This document shows, piece after piece, positions 21,813-29,268 of a DNA stretch of 64,000 nt; within the stretch, counting starts at the first letter, position 1, and each line of letters starts with the position of its first letter. A model generated the notes under the pieces. The model did not search any database and was not told where the DNA came from. It worked only from the letters and a program-made list of their open reading frames with translations. Source of the stretch: Halomonas sp. SpR1 (GTDB lineage Bacteria; Pseudomonadota; Gammaproteobacteria; Pseudomonadales; Halomonadaceae); the NCBI RefSeq assembly GCF_031010175.1, contig NZ_JAUAMB010000009.1, positions 62,001 to 126,000 on the forward strand. The letters run 5' to 3'. Made by a program: the position numbers and the translations under genes.

Positions 21813-23408
21813 TCACGCTTGTGTTAAATCGTTTATCGAAAGCGAAGAGGCAACGGCTTTGGACTGTTGATGGGGCCAGTCGGTGGAGTAATGGAGTCCG
21901 CGGGACTCATGCCGCCGTTGAGCGGCGAGTACCGTCAAAATGGCCAGATGTAGTGTCTGGTGTAAGCGTTTGCCTTCCGGGGCGGTGAGAGCCCCTTCTA
22001 GCTCTTCCAGGCTGTTTAGCAGCGACTTCAAGTTCGCCAGAGCAGTGTTTAGCCCGGTTGCGCTGCGCACAATCGAGACATGTTGGCTCATGGTGGTGCG
22101 CATTTGTTGGCGTATATCGCTGAGTACTGTCTTGGGCAAGACGGTAGCCGCTGCCCGCGCCGGGGGCTGGAAATCAATTATGCTGGCCGCTTGGCCGTGT
22201 AGTTCTTGCGCGTCTGCTAACAGCGCCTGTGCACAACTGCGGGCAAATACTAAACACTCTAACAGTGAGTTACTGGCCATTCGGTTGGCGCCGTGCAGGC
22301 CCGTGCAGGCCGTTTCTCCGATGGCGTAAAGGTGGGCAACACTGGTGGCGCCTTGCAGGTTGGTGGCAACGCCGCCGCAGCTATAGTGGGCGGCAGGTAC
22401 GACAGGGATAGCCTGCTGGGTGATATCGATGCCCCGAGACGCACAGTGGGCCAGAATAGTGGGGAAGTGGTGGCGAATCGCTTGTCCACCTAAATGGCGA
22501 ATGTCCAACCACACGTGCCCCAGGGAACTGCGCTGTATTTCAGCATCAATGGCGCGGGCGACCACATCGCGAGGGGCTAACTCAGCGCGCTTATCCAGCG
22601 CCAGCATAAACCGTTCTCCCGCCTCGTTAAGCAAATGACCGCCTTCTCCGCGAACTGCCTCGCTAATCAAAAACGCCGGGCCTTCGGGGTCAAATAGGCA
22701 GGTGGGATGAAACTGTTGGAACTCTAGGTTCATTAATCGAGCGCCCAGCTCGGCGGCCATTATCATGCCTTCGCCGCTGCTTGGAGCGGGCGTAGTCGTG
22801 TGACGGTAGAGGCCGCTTGCGCCGCCAGTGGCCAATACGGTATGGCGCGCAGTGAGCGAGTGCCACTGATGGTTAGTATCGTTGCCATAGGCGCCGCGAC
22901 AGGCGCCTTGGTCATCTTGTAACAGGCCAACCACGGTTAGGTCGTTGCGCTGGGTTATGTTGGGATGTCGCGCAACGCTGGCTAATAGTGTGTCCACTAC
23001 GGCGCGGCCGGTAGCATCATCCGCGTGGATAATTCGCCGGGCGTTATGGCCGCCTTCGCGAGTTAGATGGTACGGATAGCGCGCAGCAGGGTCGTCCTCG
23101 GGGGTAAAGGGAACGCCCTTATCAATCAGCCACTGAATAGCAGCTGGCCCGTGGGTAACGGTAAAGCGAACGGCCTCGATATCGCACAGCCCATCACCAG
23201 CAATGAGGGTATCGTTGATATGCGCTTCCAGATCGTCATCCGGTGAGAGCACAGCGGCAATACCACCTTGGGCCCAGCGGCTGGCACCTTGGTCGTCTTG
23301 CGCAGGGCGCACCAGCGTCACTGACCTGTGATCAGCCACTTCCAAGGCAAGGGTTAACCCAGCGACGCCGCCGCCAATGATAAGTACATCGGATGTTGGC
23401 GTGCTCAT
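21813..23408 (-). CDS. nadB: L-aspartate oxidase
   Basis: Flavoenzyme of de novo NAD synthesis that oxidises L-aspartate to iminoaspartate for NadA. The 531 residues fit NadB (E. coli 540). It starts with the FAD dinucleotide motif DVLIIGGGVAGLTLALE, then the family block GASRWAQGGIAAVLSPDDD, the active-site region LTREGGHNARRIIHADDATG, and the C-terminal GETACTGLHGANRMASNSLL with its conserved Arg. The frame extends 13 codons upstream, but ATG 23408 has GAGGGAACGGGA in front and begins MSTPTSDVLI. Its end faces ygfX convergently with a 10-base gap. Confidence 0.95.
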   Translation of the reverse strand: MSTPTSDVLIIGGGVAGLTLALEVADHRSVTLVRPAQDDQGASRWAQGGIAAVLSPDDDLEAHINDTLIAGDGLCDIEAVRFTVTHGPAAIQWLIDKGVPFTPEDDPAARYPYHLTREGGHNARRIIHADDATGRAVVDTLLASVARHPNITQRNDLTVVGLLQDDQGACRGAYGNDTNHQWHSLTARHTVLATGGASGLYRHTTTPAPSSGEGMIMAAELGARLMNLEFQQFHPTCLFDPEGPAFLISEAVRGEGGHLLNEAGERFMLALDKRAELAPRDVVARAIDAEIQRSSLGHVWLDIRHLGGQAIRHHFPTILAHCASRGIDITQQAIPVVPAAHYSCGGVATNLQGATSVAHLYAIGETACTGLHGANRMASNSLLECLVFARSCAQALLADAQELHGQAASIIDFQPPARAAATVLPKTVLSDIRQQMRTTMSQHVSIVRSATGLNTALANLKSLLNSLEELEGALTAPEGKRLHQTLHLAILTVLAAQRRHESRGLHYSTDWPHQQSKAVASSLSINDLTQA

Positions 23409-23682
23409 AGTTCCCGTTCCCTCTTGATGCTGATCAAAGTAGTGCAAACCCCAAAGCGTCGCTAGCTTCGCCGGGGACGCAAATAATTAGAGGCAGGCAT
23501 CATAGCGTGGCGATTAGCGTTTAGCGATATTTTGGAGTAAGAAATGAGTAATGATCAGGGCTACCGTTGCGCCCTGTTCGGACACGCGAAATTTCGCAGC
23601 AGAGAGCAGCGCAAAAATAACCAATATAGAAAGTTAAATAGCTAAAGGGGTTATAACTGGGGGGGAGAGTGAAAATAGATAA

Positions 23683-23769
23683 TGGTGCCCGGAGCCGGAC
23701 TTGAACCGGCACGGGGTTGCCCCCGAGAGATTTTAAGTCTCTTGCGTCTACCGATTTCGCCATCCGGGC
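23683..23769 (-). tRNA. tRNA-Leu (TAA)
   Basis: An 87-base class II tRNA including the encoded CCA. The acceptor GCCCGGA pairs with TCCGGGC, there is a long variable arm (CTCGGGGGCAACCCCG), a T-loop GGTTCAAGTCC, and the anticodon loop reads ACTTAAAAT with TAA in the middle. It is the last of three tRNA genes downstream of pgsA. Confidence 0.95.
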
Positions 23770-23837
23770 TAGACATTACAAACAATCAAATAGCAATGCT
23801 GTTTCGCTTTACTTAAAACATCACTGCTAGACAAAGA

Positions 23838-23911
23838 TGGAGGCTGGAGTCGGAATCGAACCGGCGTACACGGAGTTGCAGTCCGCTGCATAACCACTCT
23901 GCCATCCAGCC
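23838..23911 (-). tRNA. tRNA-Cys (GCA)
   Basis: 74 bases with encoded CCA. The acceptor GGCTGGA pairs with TCCAGCC, the T-loop is GGTTCGATTCC, the anticodon loop reads CTGCAAC with GCA in the middle, and the discriminator base is U, as expected for tRNA-Cys. Confidence 0.95.
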
Positions 23912-23922
23912 TCAAAAGTCGT

Positions 23923-23997
23923 TGGAGCGGGAAAGGAGATTCGAACTCCCGACCCTCGCCTTGGCAAGGCGATGCTCTACCACTGAGCTATTCCCGC
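23923..23997 (-). tRNA. tRNA-Gly (GCC)
   Basis: 75 bases with encoded CCA. The acceptor GCGGGAA pairs with TTCCCGC, and the anticodon loop TTGCCAA gives GCC. It is the first of the Gly-Cys-Leu trio, 84 bases downstream of pgsA, the same order as glyW-cysT-leuZ in E. coli. Confidence 0.95.
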
Positions 23998-24081
23998 TCG
24001 ACTCGAGGGCGAATTATACGGATCGCCACCGAGTTGTCAATCAATGAATTATAGACGCTTTCTTATTGAGTTATCAGCAGA

Positions 24082-24630
24082 TTACATGGAGCGGCTAAGA
24101 TGCGGCCAAGCCGCTTTCAGGTACTGAACCATCGACCACAGCGTTAGAATGGCGGCGGTATAGAGTACTACAACGCCTAGTAGCGCCAATTCGTGTGTCG
24201 GAGGAAGCGCCAGCAGGATTAGTAGCGACACCATCTGCAGGGTCGTTTTAAGCTTGCCCACCCAGGAAACCGCCACCATGCCACGTTTGCCCATTTCAGC
24301 CATCCACTCACGAAGCGCTGAAATAACAATTTCACGGCCAATGATGACCAGTGCGGGAAGCGTTAGTACCAGGGTGTCATAAAGCTCGATTAATAACGCC
24401 AGGGCCACGACCACCATGAGTTTGTCGGCTACTGGGTCTAAAAAAGCGCCAAAGGGCGTTGACTGATTCCAGCGGCGCGCTAAATAGCCATCCAGCCAAT
24501 CGGTGATGGAGGCTAGTCCAAACAGGCCAGCCGCCACGGGCATGCTCCAACTGAAGGGTAGATAAAACAGCACTACCAGCAGGGGAATAAAGGCGATTCT
24601 TGCCAATGTCAGTATGTTGGGTATGTTCAT
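24082..24630 (-). CDS. pgsA: CDP-diacylglycerol--glycerol-3-phosphate 3-phosphatidyltransferase
   Basis: Integral inner-membrane enzyme that makes phosphatidylglycerol phosphate, the committed step to PG and cardiolipin. The 182 residues match the E. coli enzyme. The CDP-alcohol phosphatidyltransferase signature D-x2-DG-x2-AR-x8-G-x3-D-x3-D is complete: [20 protein letters not shown] followed by [12 protein letters not shown]. Four to five hydrophobic helices surround it. The start ATG 24630 has only a weak ribosome site. It sits between uvrC and the tRNA trio on the same strand. Confidence 0.95.
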   Translation of the reverse strand: MNIPNILTLARIAFIPLLVVLFYLPFSWSMPVAAGLFGLASITDWLDGYLARRWNQSTPFGAFLDPVADKLMVVVALALLIELYDTLVLTLPALVIIGREIVISALREWMAEMGKRGMVAVSWVGKLKTTLQMVSLLILLALPPTHELALLGVVVLYTAAILTLWSMVQYLKAAWPHLSRSM

Positions 24631-24726
24631 CGCAGGGTGCGATCCTTGCCGGAAAATCAGAGGATTCGAAGTGTCTGAGGCTCATTCTATCCCCCTTGGC
24701 CGATGGCATCCATGCCAAACGGGCGT

Positions 24727-26541
24727 TTATCCGTTGAGTGCTCGATAAATACTCTCGGCTAACGACGCATTAATGCCGGGTACACGGGACAGTTCGTCGC
24801 GACTGGCCTTTTGTACCCCCTGCAAACCGCCAAAAAAGCGTAGTAACTCCCGTCTGCGTTTAGGGCCAATGCCAGGGATATCCTGCAGGGTCGAAGTGCG
24901 TCGCGCCTTATCGCGCTGAGCCCGGTGGCCAGCAATCGCGAACCGGTGCGATTCATCGCGAATATGCTGGATCAGGTGTAATGCGGGGGAAGCTGGATCC
25001 AGGTCGAGCGGGTTGTCAGCGGTTTCCACAAACAGGCTTTCAAGCCCCGCTTTGCGCGTAGTGCCCTTGGCGACGCCCAATAGCATGATATTGCTGATAT
25101 CGAGTTCTTTAAACACCTCGCGGGCCATGTTGAGTTGGCCCTTGCCACCGTCGACAATCAAAATGCCCGGGGCAACCGCTTCTCCGCTTTTTACCCGCTT
25201 AAGACGCCGTGTCAGGGCCTGCTGCATGGCAGCGTAGTCATCGCCTGCGGCGACCCCCTCAATGCGGAAATGGCGGTAGTCGCTTTTACGCGGACCTTGA
25301 TGATCAAACACCACGCAGGAAGCGACGGTCGCCTCGCCGTGGCTATGGCTAATGTCGAAACACTCCAAGCGCTGAGGTGTTTCTGCTAAGCCCAGCGCTT
25401 TCTGCAGGGCAGTAAAGCGCTGGGTAAGTTGGGTTTGATTGGCCAGTTGGGCGGCTAACTGCTGCTCGGCATTGGTAATGGCGAGCTGCCGCCACTGGGC
25501 GCGGTGGCCTCTCACTTGGCTGGTGACGCGAATGCGTTTGCCCGCCTGCTGTGACAGCGCTTCGGCTATAAGTTCGCTGTCGTCTAGCGGGTGGCTGGTA
25601 ATCACTTCGCTGGGCACATTATGGGGTTGACCAAAATAGTATTGGCTAACCACTTCGGTGAGCAGCGTTTCAAGCGGTAGATCCAGATCGTTTTTCGGGG
25701 TGTGATGACGCGCTCCCAACAGGCGACCGTCACGGACACTCAGCACTGAAACCCCAAGCGCGCCGGGGCGTTGAGCGAGGGCGAAAATATCGGCGTCCCC
25801 ACCGCCGGTATCGACAAACTGGCGTTGTTGGAGCTGGCGCAGTTGCTGAACCTGGTCGCGAAGACGGGCAGCTTCCTCAAAATTGAGCGCCTGGCTGGCC
25901 GTTTCCATCGCTTCCATCAGTTCCTGAGTCACACTTTCACTTTTGCCCTCCAGACACATCACGGCGTGTTCGAGGTCACGGCGGTAGTCTTCGGCGGAAA
26001 TGTAGTCGACGCAGGGGGCGCTACAGCGCTGTATCTGATACTGCAAGCAGGGGCGCGAGCGGTGGGCAAAGACACTATCCTCGCAGTTGCGGATACGAAA
26101 TATTTTTTGCATCAGCGCTAAGCTTTCACGCACAGCACCACTGCTGGGGTAGGGGCCTAGGTAGCGGCCATCGTCGCTGCGTTGCCGGGCGCGCTTATAC
26201 TCAAGTGCCGGGTAGGGGTGGCGATCAGTGACAAATACAAACGGATAGGACTTATCGTCTCGAAGCAGAATATTATAGGGCGGGCGCAGCTGTTTGATCA
26301 GTGTCTGTTCGAGCAGAAGCGCTTCAGTTTCCGTGCGCGTGACGGTTACCTGAATATCGGCGATGCGGCCCACCATGGCCTGGGTTTTGGTATTCAACTG
26401 GCCACGAAAGTAGCTGGCAAGGCGCGCTTTCAAACGCTTTGCTTTGCCTACATAGAGGGTATTGCTTTGTTCGTCGAGCATACGGTAAACCCCTGGTGAG
26501 GAGCTTACCGAGCTCAAGAACTGTTTTGAATCAAAGGTCAT
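24727..26541 (-). CDS. uvrC: Excinuclease ABC subunit C
   Basis: Nuclease of nucleotide excision repair that cuts on both sides of the lesion with UvrAB. The 604 residues contain, in order: the GIY-YIG domain (PGVYRMLDEQSNTLYVGKAK, residues about 16-100), the UvrB-binding UVR motif (ALNFEEAARLRDQVQQLR, about 205-240), the RNase H-like second nuclease domain (LECFDISHSHGEATVAS with its catalytic Asp), and two C-terminal helix-hairpin-helix motifs (LQDIPGIGPKRRRELL, LSRVPGINASLAESIY). It lies 41 bases downstream of uvrY, as in E. coli. Confidence 0.96.
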   Translation of the reverse strand: MTFDSKQFLSSVSSSPGVYRMLDEQSNTLYVGKAKRLKARLASYFRGQLNTKTQAMVGRIADIQVTVTRTETEALLLEQTLIKQLRPPYNILLRDDKSYPFVFVTDRHPYPALEYKRARQRSDDGRYLGPYPSSGAVRESLALMQKIFRIRNCEDSVFAHRSRPCLQYQIQRCSAPCVDYISAEDYRRDLEHAVMCLEGKSESVTQELMEAMETASQALNFEEAARLRDQVQQLRQLQQRQFVDTGGGDADIFALAQRPGALGVSVLSVRDGRLLGARHHTPKNDLDLPLETLLTEVVSQYYFGQPHNVPSEVITSHPLDDSELIAEALSQQAGKRIRVTSQVRGHRAQWRQLAITNAEQQLAAQLANQTQLTQRFTALQKALGLAETPQRLECFDISHSHGEATVASCVVFDHQGPRKSDYRHFRIEGVAAGDDYAAMQQALTRRLKRVKSGEAVAPGILIVDGGKGQLNMAREVFKELDISNIMLLGVAKGTTRKAGLESLFVETADNPLDLDPASPALHLIQHIRDESHRFAIAGHRAQRDKARRTSTLQDIPGIGPKRRRELLRFFGGLQGVQKASRDELSRVPGINASLAESIYRALNG

Positions 26542-26582
26542 ATCAGCGTGTCGGTACCCGATAACAGCAGGGGAAGGTGGGG

Positions 26583-27233
26583 TTATATTTGGGTAGCGTC
26601 AAACCCCTCGACCAGCCCGTGACGGAGTGCTAAGTGGGTAAGCTCAACGTCGGTGGCTACCGGTAGTTTATCAAAGAGTCGATAGCGATAGGTGTTTACC
26701 GTTTTAGGACTTAAATGCAGGCGGTCAGAGATATCTTGCACGCGCTGGCAGTTCACAATCATAAGGGCAATCTGTAGCTCTCGGTGAGAGAGGTGGCTAA
26801 ACGGATTATCCTCATCGGTAAAGTGTGACATGGCCAGCCGCTGGGCAATTTCTTGACTGACATAACGCCGGCCGTGGAAGACCTGACGGATGGCATCGGT
26901 CATTTCTGTGGCATCTGCGCCTTTGCTTAAAAAGCCTGAGGCACCCGCTTCGAGCATGCGGCGCAATACGCTGTCTTCCATGTGCGCGGTCAAGATTAGA
27001 ACCTTGGCGTCTTTCATGCTGCGGTTAATCCGTCGAGTGGCTTCAAGCCCGCCGATGCCCGGCATGCGAATGTCCATTAGCACAATGTCGGGCTTTAAGT
27101 GGCGACACTGTGTTACGGCACTTTCGCCATCGTCGACTTCGCCCACAATTTTAATGTCACACTCTTCGTTTAGCAGGTGAGCAATGCTCGTTCTTACTAG
27201 GTGATGATCATCGGCTATAAGTACAGTGATCAA
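26583..27233 (-). CDS. uvrY: Response regulator UvrY/GacA
   Basis: Response regulator of the BarA/UvrY (GacS/GacA) system, which activates the Csr/Rsm small RNAs. The 216 residues hold a receiver domain with the acidic pocket IADDHHLVR, the phosphoacceptor Asp in DIVLMDIRMPGIGG, and the conserved Thr and Lys (LILTAHM, GFLSKGA). A LuxR/NarL-type helix-turn-helix follows (LSHRELQIALMIVN, DRLHLSPKTVNTYRYRLF). The start is TTG, with AGGAG 8 bases before it. The uvrY-uvrC order is the classical gammaproteobacterial arrangement. Confidence 0.94.
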   Translation of the reverse strand: MITVLIADDHHLVRTSIAHLLNEECDIKIVGEVDDGESAVTQCRHLKPDIVLMDIRMPGIGGLEATRRINRSMKDAKVLILTAHMEDSVLRRMLEAGASGFLSKGADATEMTDAIRQVFHGRRYVSQEIAQRLAMSHFTDEDNPFSHLSHRELQIALMIVNCQRVQDISDRLHLSPKTVNTYRYRLFDKLPVATDVELTHLALRHGLVEGFDATQI

Positions 27234-27349
27234 TGGACAGGCTCCTGCATGGAAACATCATGGGCTCAGGCGTTGGCCTTGTACTCTATGCATAGAGTGC
27301 CACAGCTTACGACAAAGGAGAATTAGTTGGCCGCAGTTGGGGCAAAAAC

Positions 27350-27378
27350 TTGACCGAGATAAATGTTCATCGTAGTAT
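27350..27378 (+). promoter_or_regulatory. Sigma-70 promoter of tRNA-Ala
   Basis: TTGACC at 27350-27355, a 17-base spacer and TAGTAT at 27373-27378, followed by a GC-rich discriminator (CCGCCTCGC). This layout is usual for stable-RNA promoters under stringent control. The mature tRNA begins 29 bases downstream. Confidence 0.75.
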
Positions 27379-27406
27379 CCGCCTCGCTGTCGGAAAGACA
27401 GCGCAT

Positions 27407-27482
27407 GGGGCCTTAGCTCAGCTGGGAGAGCGCAACACTGGCAGTGTTGAGGTCAGCGGTTCGATCCCGCTAGGCTCCACCA
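27407..27482 (+). tRNA. tRNA-Ala (GGC)
   Basis: 76 bases with encoded CCA. The acceptor GGGGCCT pairs with AGGCTCC, giving the G3-U70 wobble pair that identifies tRNA-Ala. The anticodon loop CTGGCAG carries GGC, and the T-loop is GGTTCGATCCC. It has its own promoter and terminator. Confidence 0.96.
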
Positions 27483-27507
27483 CTATTTTGCTTTACCAAG
27501 ATTCCAG

Positions 27508-27541
27508 AAAAAAGCCTCGTTTAACAACGAGGCTTTTTTTC
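27508..27541. terminator. Bidirectional intrinsic terminator, tRNA-Ala/argF
   Basis: The stem AGCCTCGTT / AACGAGGCT is flanked by a run of A on the left and a run of T on the right, between the convergent tRNA-Ala and argF. It can terminate both transcripts. Confidence 0.85.
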
Positions 27542-27559
27542 GACCTTAAAAGCTGATTA

Positions 27560-28480
27560 TTACTCAGCGATTTTTCCCAATAGTAAAAATTCAATCAGTG
27601 CTTTTTGTGCATGCAGGCGATTGCCCGCTTCCTGCCAAACCACGGCCCGTGGGTCGTCGAGCAGGGTGTGGCTAATCTCTTCACCGCGATGAGCGGGTAG
27701 GCAGTGCAGAAAGAGCACGTCTTGGTTGGCTTGGTCGAGCATCGCTTCGGTAACTTGAAAGCCTGCGAAATCGGCTTCACGCTTTGCCTGCTCTTCCTCC
27801 TGGCCCATTGATGCCCAAACGTCGGTGGTGATCAGGTCGACCTGCTTTACCGCTTCCTGAGGGTCGTGCAGCAGCGTCACTCTATCGCCAGCGGCTGCCA
27901 TGATATCGGCACGCGGTTCATAGCCCTTCGGGCAGCAGATGCGTAGGTGAAAATCGAACTGACGGGCGGCGTTGATCCAGGAGTGGCACATATTGTTACC
28001 ATCACCAATCCATACCGCTGTGCGCCCTTTGACGCTACCGCGAAGCTCGGTCCAGGTCATTACATCGGCAAGTAGCTGGCAGGGGTGGTAATCATCGCTC
28101 AAGGCGTTGATTACCGGTACGCTGCTGGCGCTAGCGTAGGCTTCCAACCCCGCGTGGGAGAAGGTGCGAATCATTACCGCATCGACCATTTCGGAGAGTA
28201 CGCGAGCGGTGTCTTCAATTGGCTCGCCTCGACCCAACTGCGTATCACGGGGGGAGAGAAATAGTGCGTGGCCGCCAAACTGTGCCATTCCCGTTTCAAA
28301 TGAAACCCGCGTACGCGTAGACGATTTTTCAAAGATCATCGCCAGAGTGCGGTTGGGTAATGGAGTATAAACAGGGCCCTGGGCTTTTAGATTGGTTTTG
28401 ATCGTAATGGCGCGTTGGATCAAATAATCCAGCTCGTCCGGGGTCAAATCTAGCAGGGTCAGGAAATGGCGTGTCGCCAT
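27560..28480 (-). CDS. argF: Ornithine carbamoyltransferase
   Basis: Cytosolic enzyme making citrulline from ornithine and carbamoyl phosphate in arginine synthesis. The 306 residues are the usual anabolic length. Motifs: the carbamoyl-phosphate loop [16 protein letters not shown] (STRT), the HPCQ-type motif here as [10 protein letters not shown], the ornithine loop [10 protein letters not shown], and [12 protein letters not shown] with the catalytic Cys. GGAGAGAAG precedes the ATG. It diverges from grxD across a region holding a 13-bp tandem array. Confidence 0.95.
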   Translation of the reverse strand: MATRHFLTLLDLTPDELDYLIQRAITIKTNLKAQGPVYTPLPNRTLAMIFEKSSTRTRVSFETGMAQFGGHALFLSPRDTQLGRGEPIEDTARVLSEMVDAVMIRTFSHAGLEAYASASSVPVINALSDDYHPCQLLADVMTWTELRGSVKGRTAVWIGDGNNMCHSWINAARQFDFHLRICCPKGYEPRADIMAAAGDRVTLLHDPQEAVKQVDLITTDVWASMGQEEEQAKREADFAGFQVTEAMLDQANQDVLFLHCLPAHRGEEISHTLLDDPRAVVWQEAGNRLHAQKALIEFLLLGKIAE

Positions 28481-28594
28481 AAGGGCTTCTCTCCGCGCAA
28501 AAACACTATCCTAGCGATGCCGCAGGGGATGCGCAACGCGAACGGCATGCGTAGAATGGCCTCTACACGTTAAAGCCGAGCGCTCTACTCGGGT

Positions 28595-28685
28595 ACTGGT
28601 CTTAAGAACCATATTAAGTACTAGTCTCAAGTACTCATTACAAGGGCTAGGTTCACGAGCTAGGTTCAAGAGCAGGGTTCAAGGG
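28595..28685. repeat. Degenerate 13-bp tandem array, seven units
   Basis: Starting at 28595, units recur in exact 13-base register (28608, 28621, 28634, 28647, 28660, 28673). The best copies read CTAGGTTCACGAG, CTAGGTTCAAGAG and CAGGGTTCAAGGG; the left units are more diverged. The array lies in the argF-grxD divergent region, ending about 70 bases before grxD. Strict spacing with decaying similarity points to tandem duplication. There are no CRISPR-like spacers. Confidence 0.8.
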
Positions 28686-28729
28686 CCAAGCCAAGTAGAT
28701 GGGTAAGAGGGTATCGGCCATTGATAAGC

Positions 28730-28759
28730 GAGGAGAATAGTATGGAGGAGAATAGTATG
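28730..28759 (+). repeat. Tandem duplication of a 15-bp ribosome-site-plus-ATG unit
   Basis: GAGGAGAATAGTATG occurs twice in a row (28730-28744, 28745-28759) without a mismatch. Each copy contains a full Shine-Dalgarno sequence and an ATG, and both ATGs are in frame with grxD, so the gene has two equivalent start signals 15 bases apart. Confidence 0.9.
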
Positions 28760-29107
28760 AGCACGACTGCCGAAAACATTCAGCGTCAAATTAGCGAAAA
28801 TCCGATCCTGATTTACATGAAAGGTTCGCCCCAACTGCCTCAGTGCGGGTTTTCTGCCCAGACCGTACAAGCGCTGATGAGCTGCGGTGAGCGTTTTGCG
28901 TTCGTTAATGTTCTGGATAACCCGGATATTCGCGCCGAGCTGCCCAAGATTGCTAACTGGCCCACCTTCCCGCAACTGTGGGTTGAAGGCGAGCTGGTGG
29001 GTGGCTGCGACATCGTGGTTGAGATGCATCAAAACGGCGAACTGGAAAAGCTGGTAAAAGCCGCTGCAGAGCGTGCGGGTGCGGCGGAAGGCGGCGATAA
29101 CGCCTAG
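28757..29107 (+). CDS. grxD: Monothiol glutaredoxin (Grx4 family)
   Basis: CGFS-type glutaredoxin that carries a glutathione-ligated [2Fe-2S] cluster, often with BolA, in iron-sulfur trafficking. From the second of two duplicated start signals it has 116 residues; the first ATG (28742) would add five. The active site PQCGFSAQ is near residue 30, with the glutathione-binding blocks WPTFPQLWVEGELVGGCDIV following. The frame is also open to 28721. The stop codon lies at the centre of the 14-base palindrome AACGCCTAGGCGTT. It is not clearly part of an operon with dnaX. Confidence 0.93.
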   Translation: MSTTAENIQRQISENPILIYMKGSPQLPQCGFSAQTVQALMSCGERFAFVNVLDNPDIRAELPKIANWPTFPQLWVEGELVGGCDIVVEMHQNGELEKLVKAAAERAGAAEGGDNA

Positions 29108-29141
29108 GCGTTGTCAAACATTCCGCTTTTTCGTGGCGGTT

Positions 29142-29251
29142 GGCGGGCTGCGGTGCAACCGCTAGAATGGCGCTTGTTCTCGCATCATCTTTGTTTATGC
29201 ATCGTGGCCTTTGCCCCGCGCTGGCGACAGCGCGGGGCAAGTCAGCCCGCC
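29142..29251 (+). other. Structured leader upstream of dnaX
   Basis: Three pairings nest here. The closing stem is GGCGGGCT (29142-29149) with AGCCCGCC (29244-29251). A small hairpin GCGGT-gca-ACCGC is at 29150-29162. A perfect 13-bp hairpin TTGCCCCGCGCTG / CAGCGCGGGGCAA with a GCGA tetraloop is at 29211-29240. The ribosome site GAAGGAAG begins right after the closing stem. It lacks the SRP RNA core, so I do not call it 4.5S RNA. It may be a regulatory leader. Confidence 0.45.
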
Positions 29252-29268
29252 GAAGGAAGTACAGCTTC

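Noticed and set aside
23521..23763. 80-codon minus-strand frame
   Set aside because: Its first third is the tRNA-Leu gene read as protein.
28595..28685. CRISPR array
   Set aside because: The 13-bp units are contiguous and degenerate, without unique spacers of constant length, and no cas genes are near.
29142..29268. 4.5S SRP RNA gene upstream of dnaX
   Set aside because: The position and the GAAGGAAG string are suggestive, but the invariant SRP core (GGAA tetraloop within the CAGGTCCGGAAGGAAGCAGCC context) is missing; GAAGGAAG is the dnaX ribosome site.
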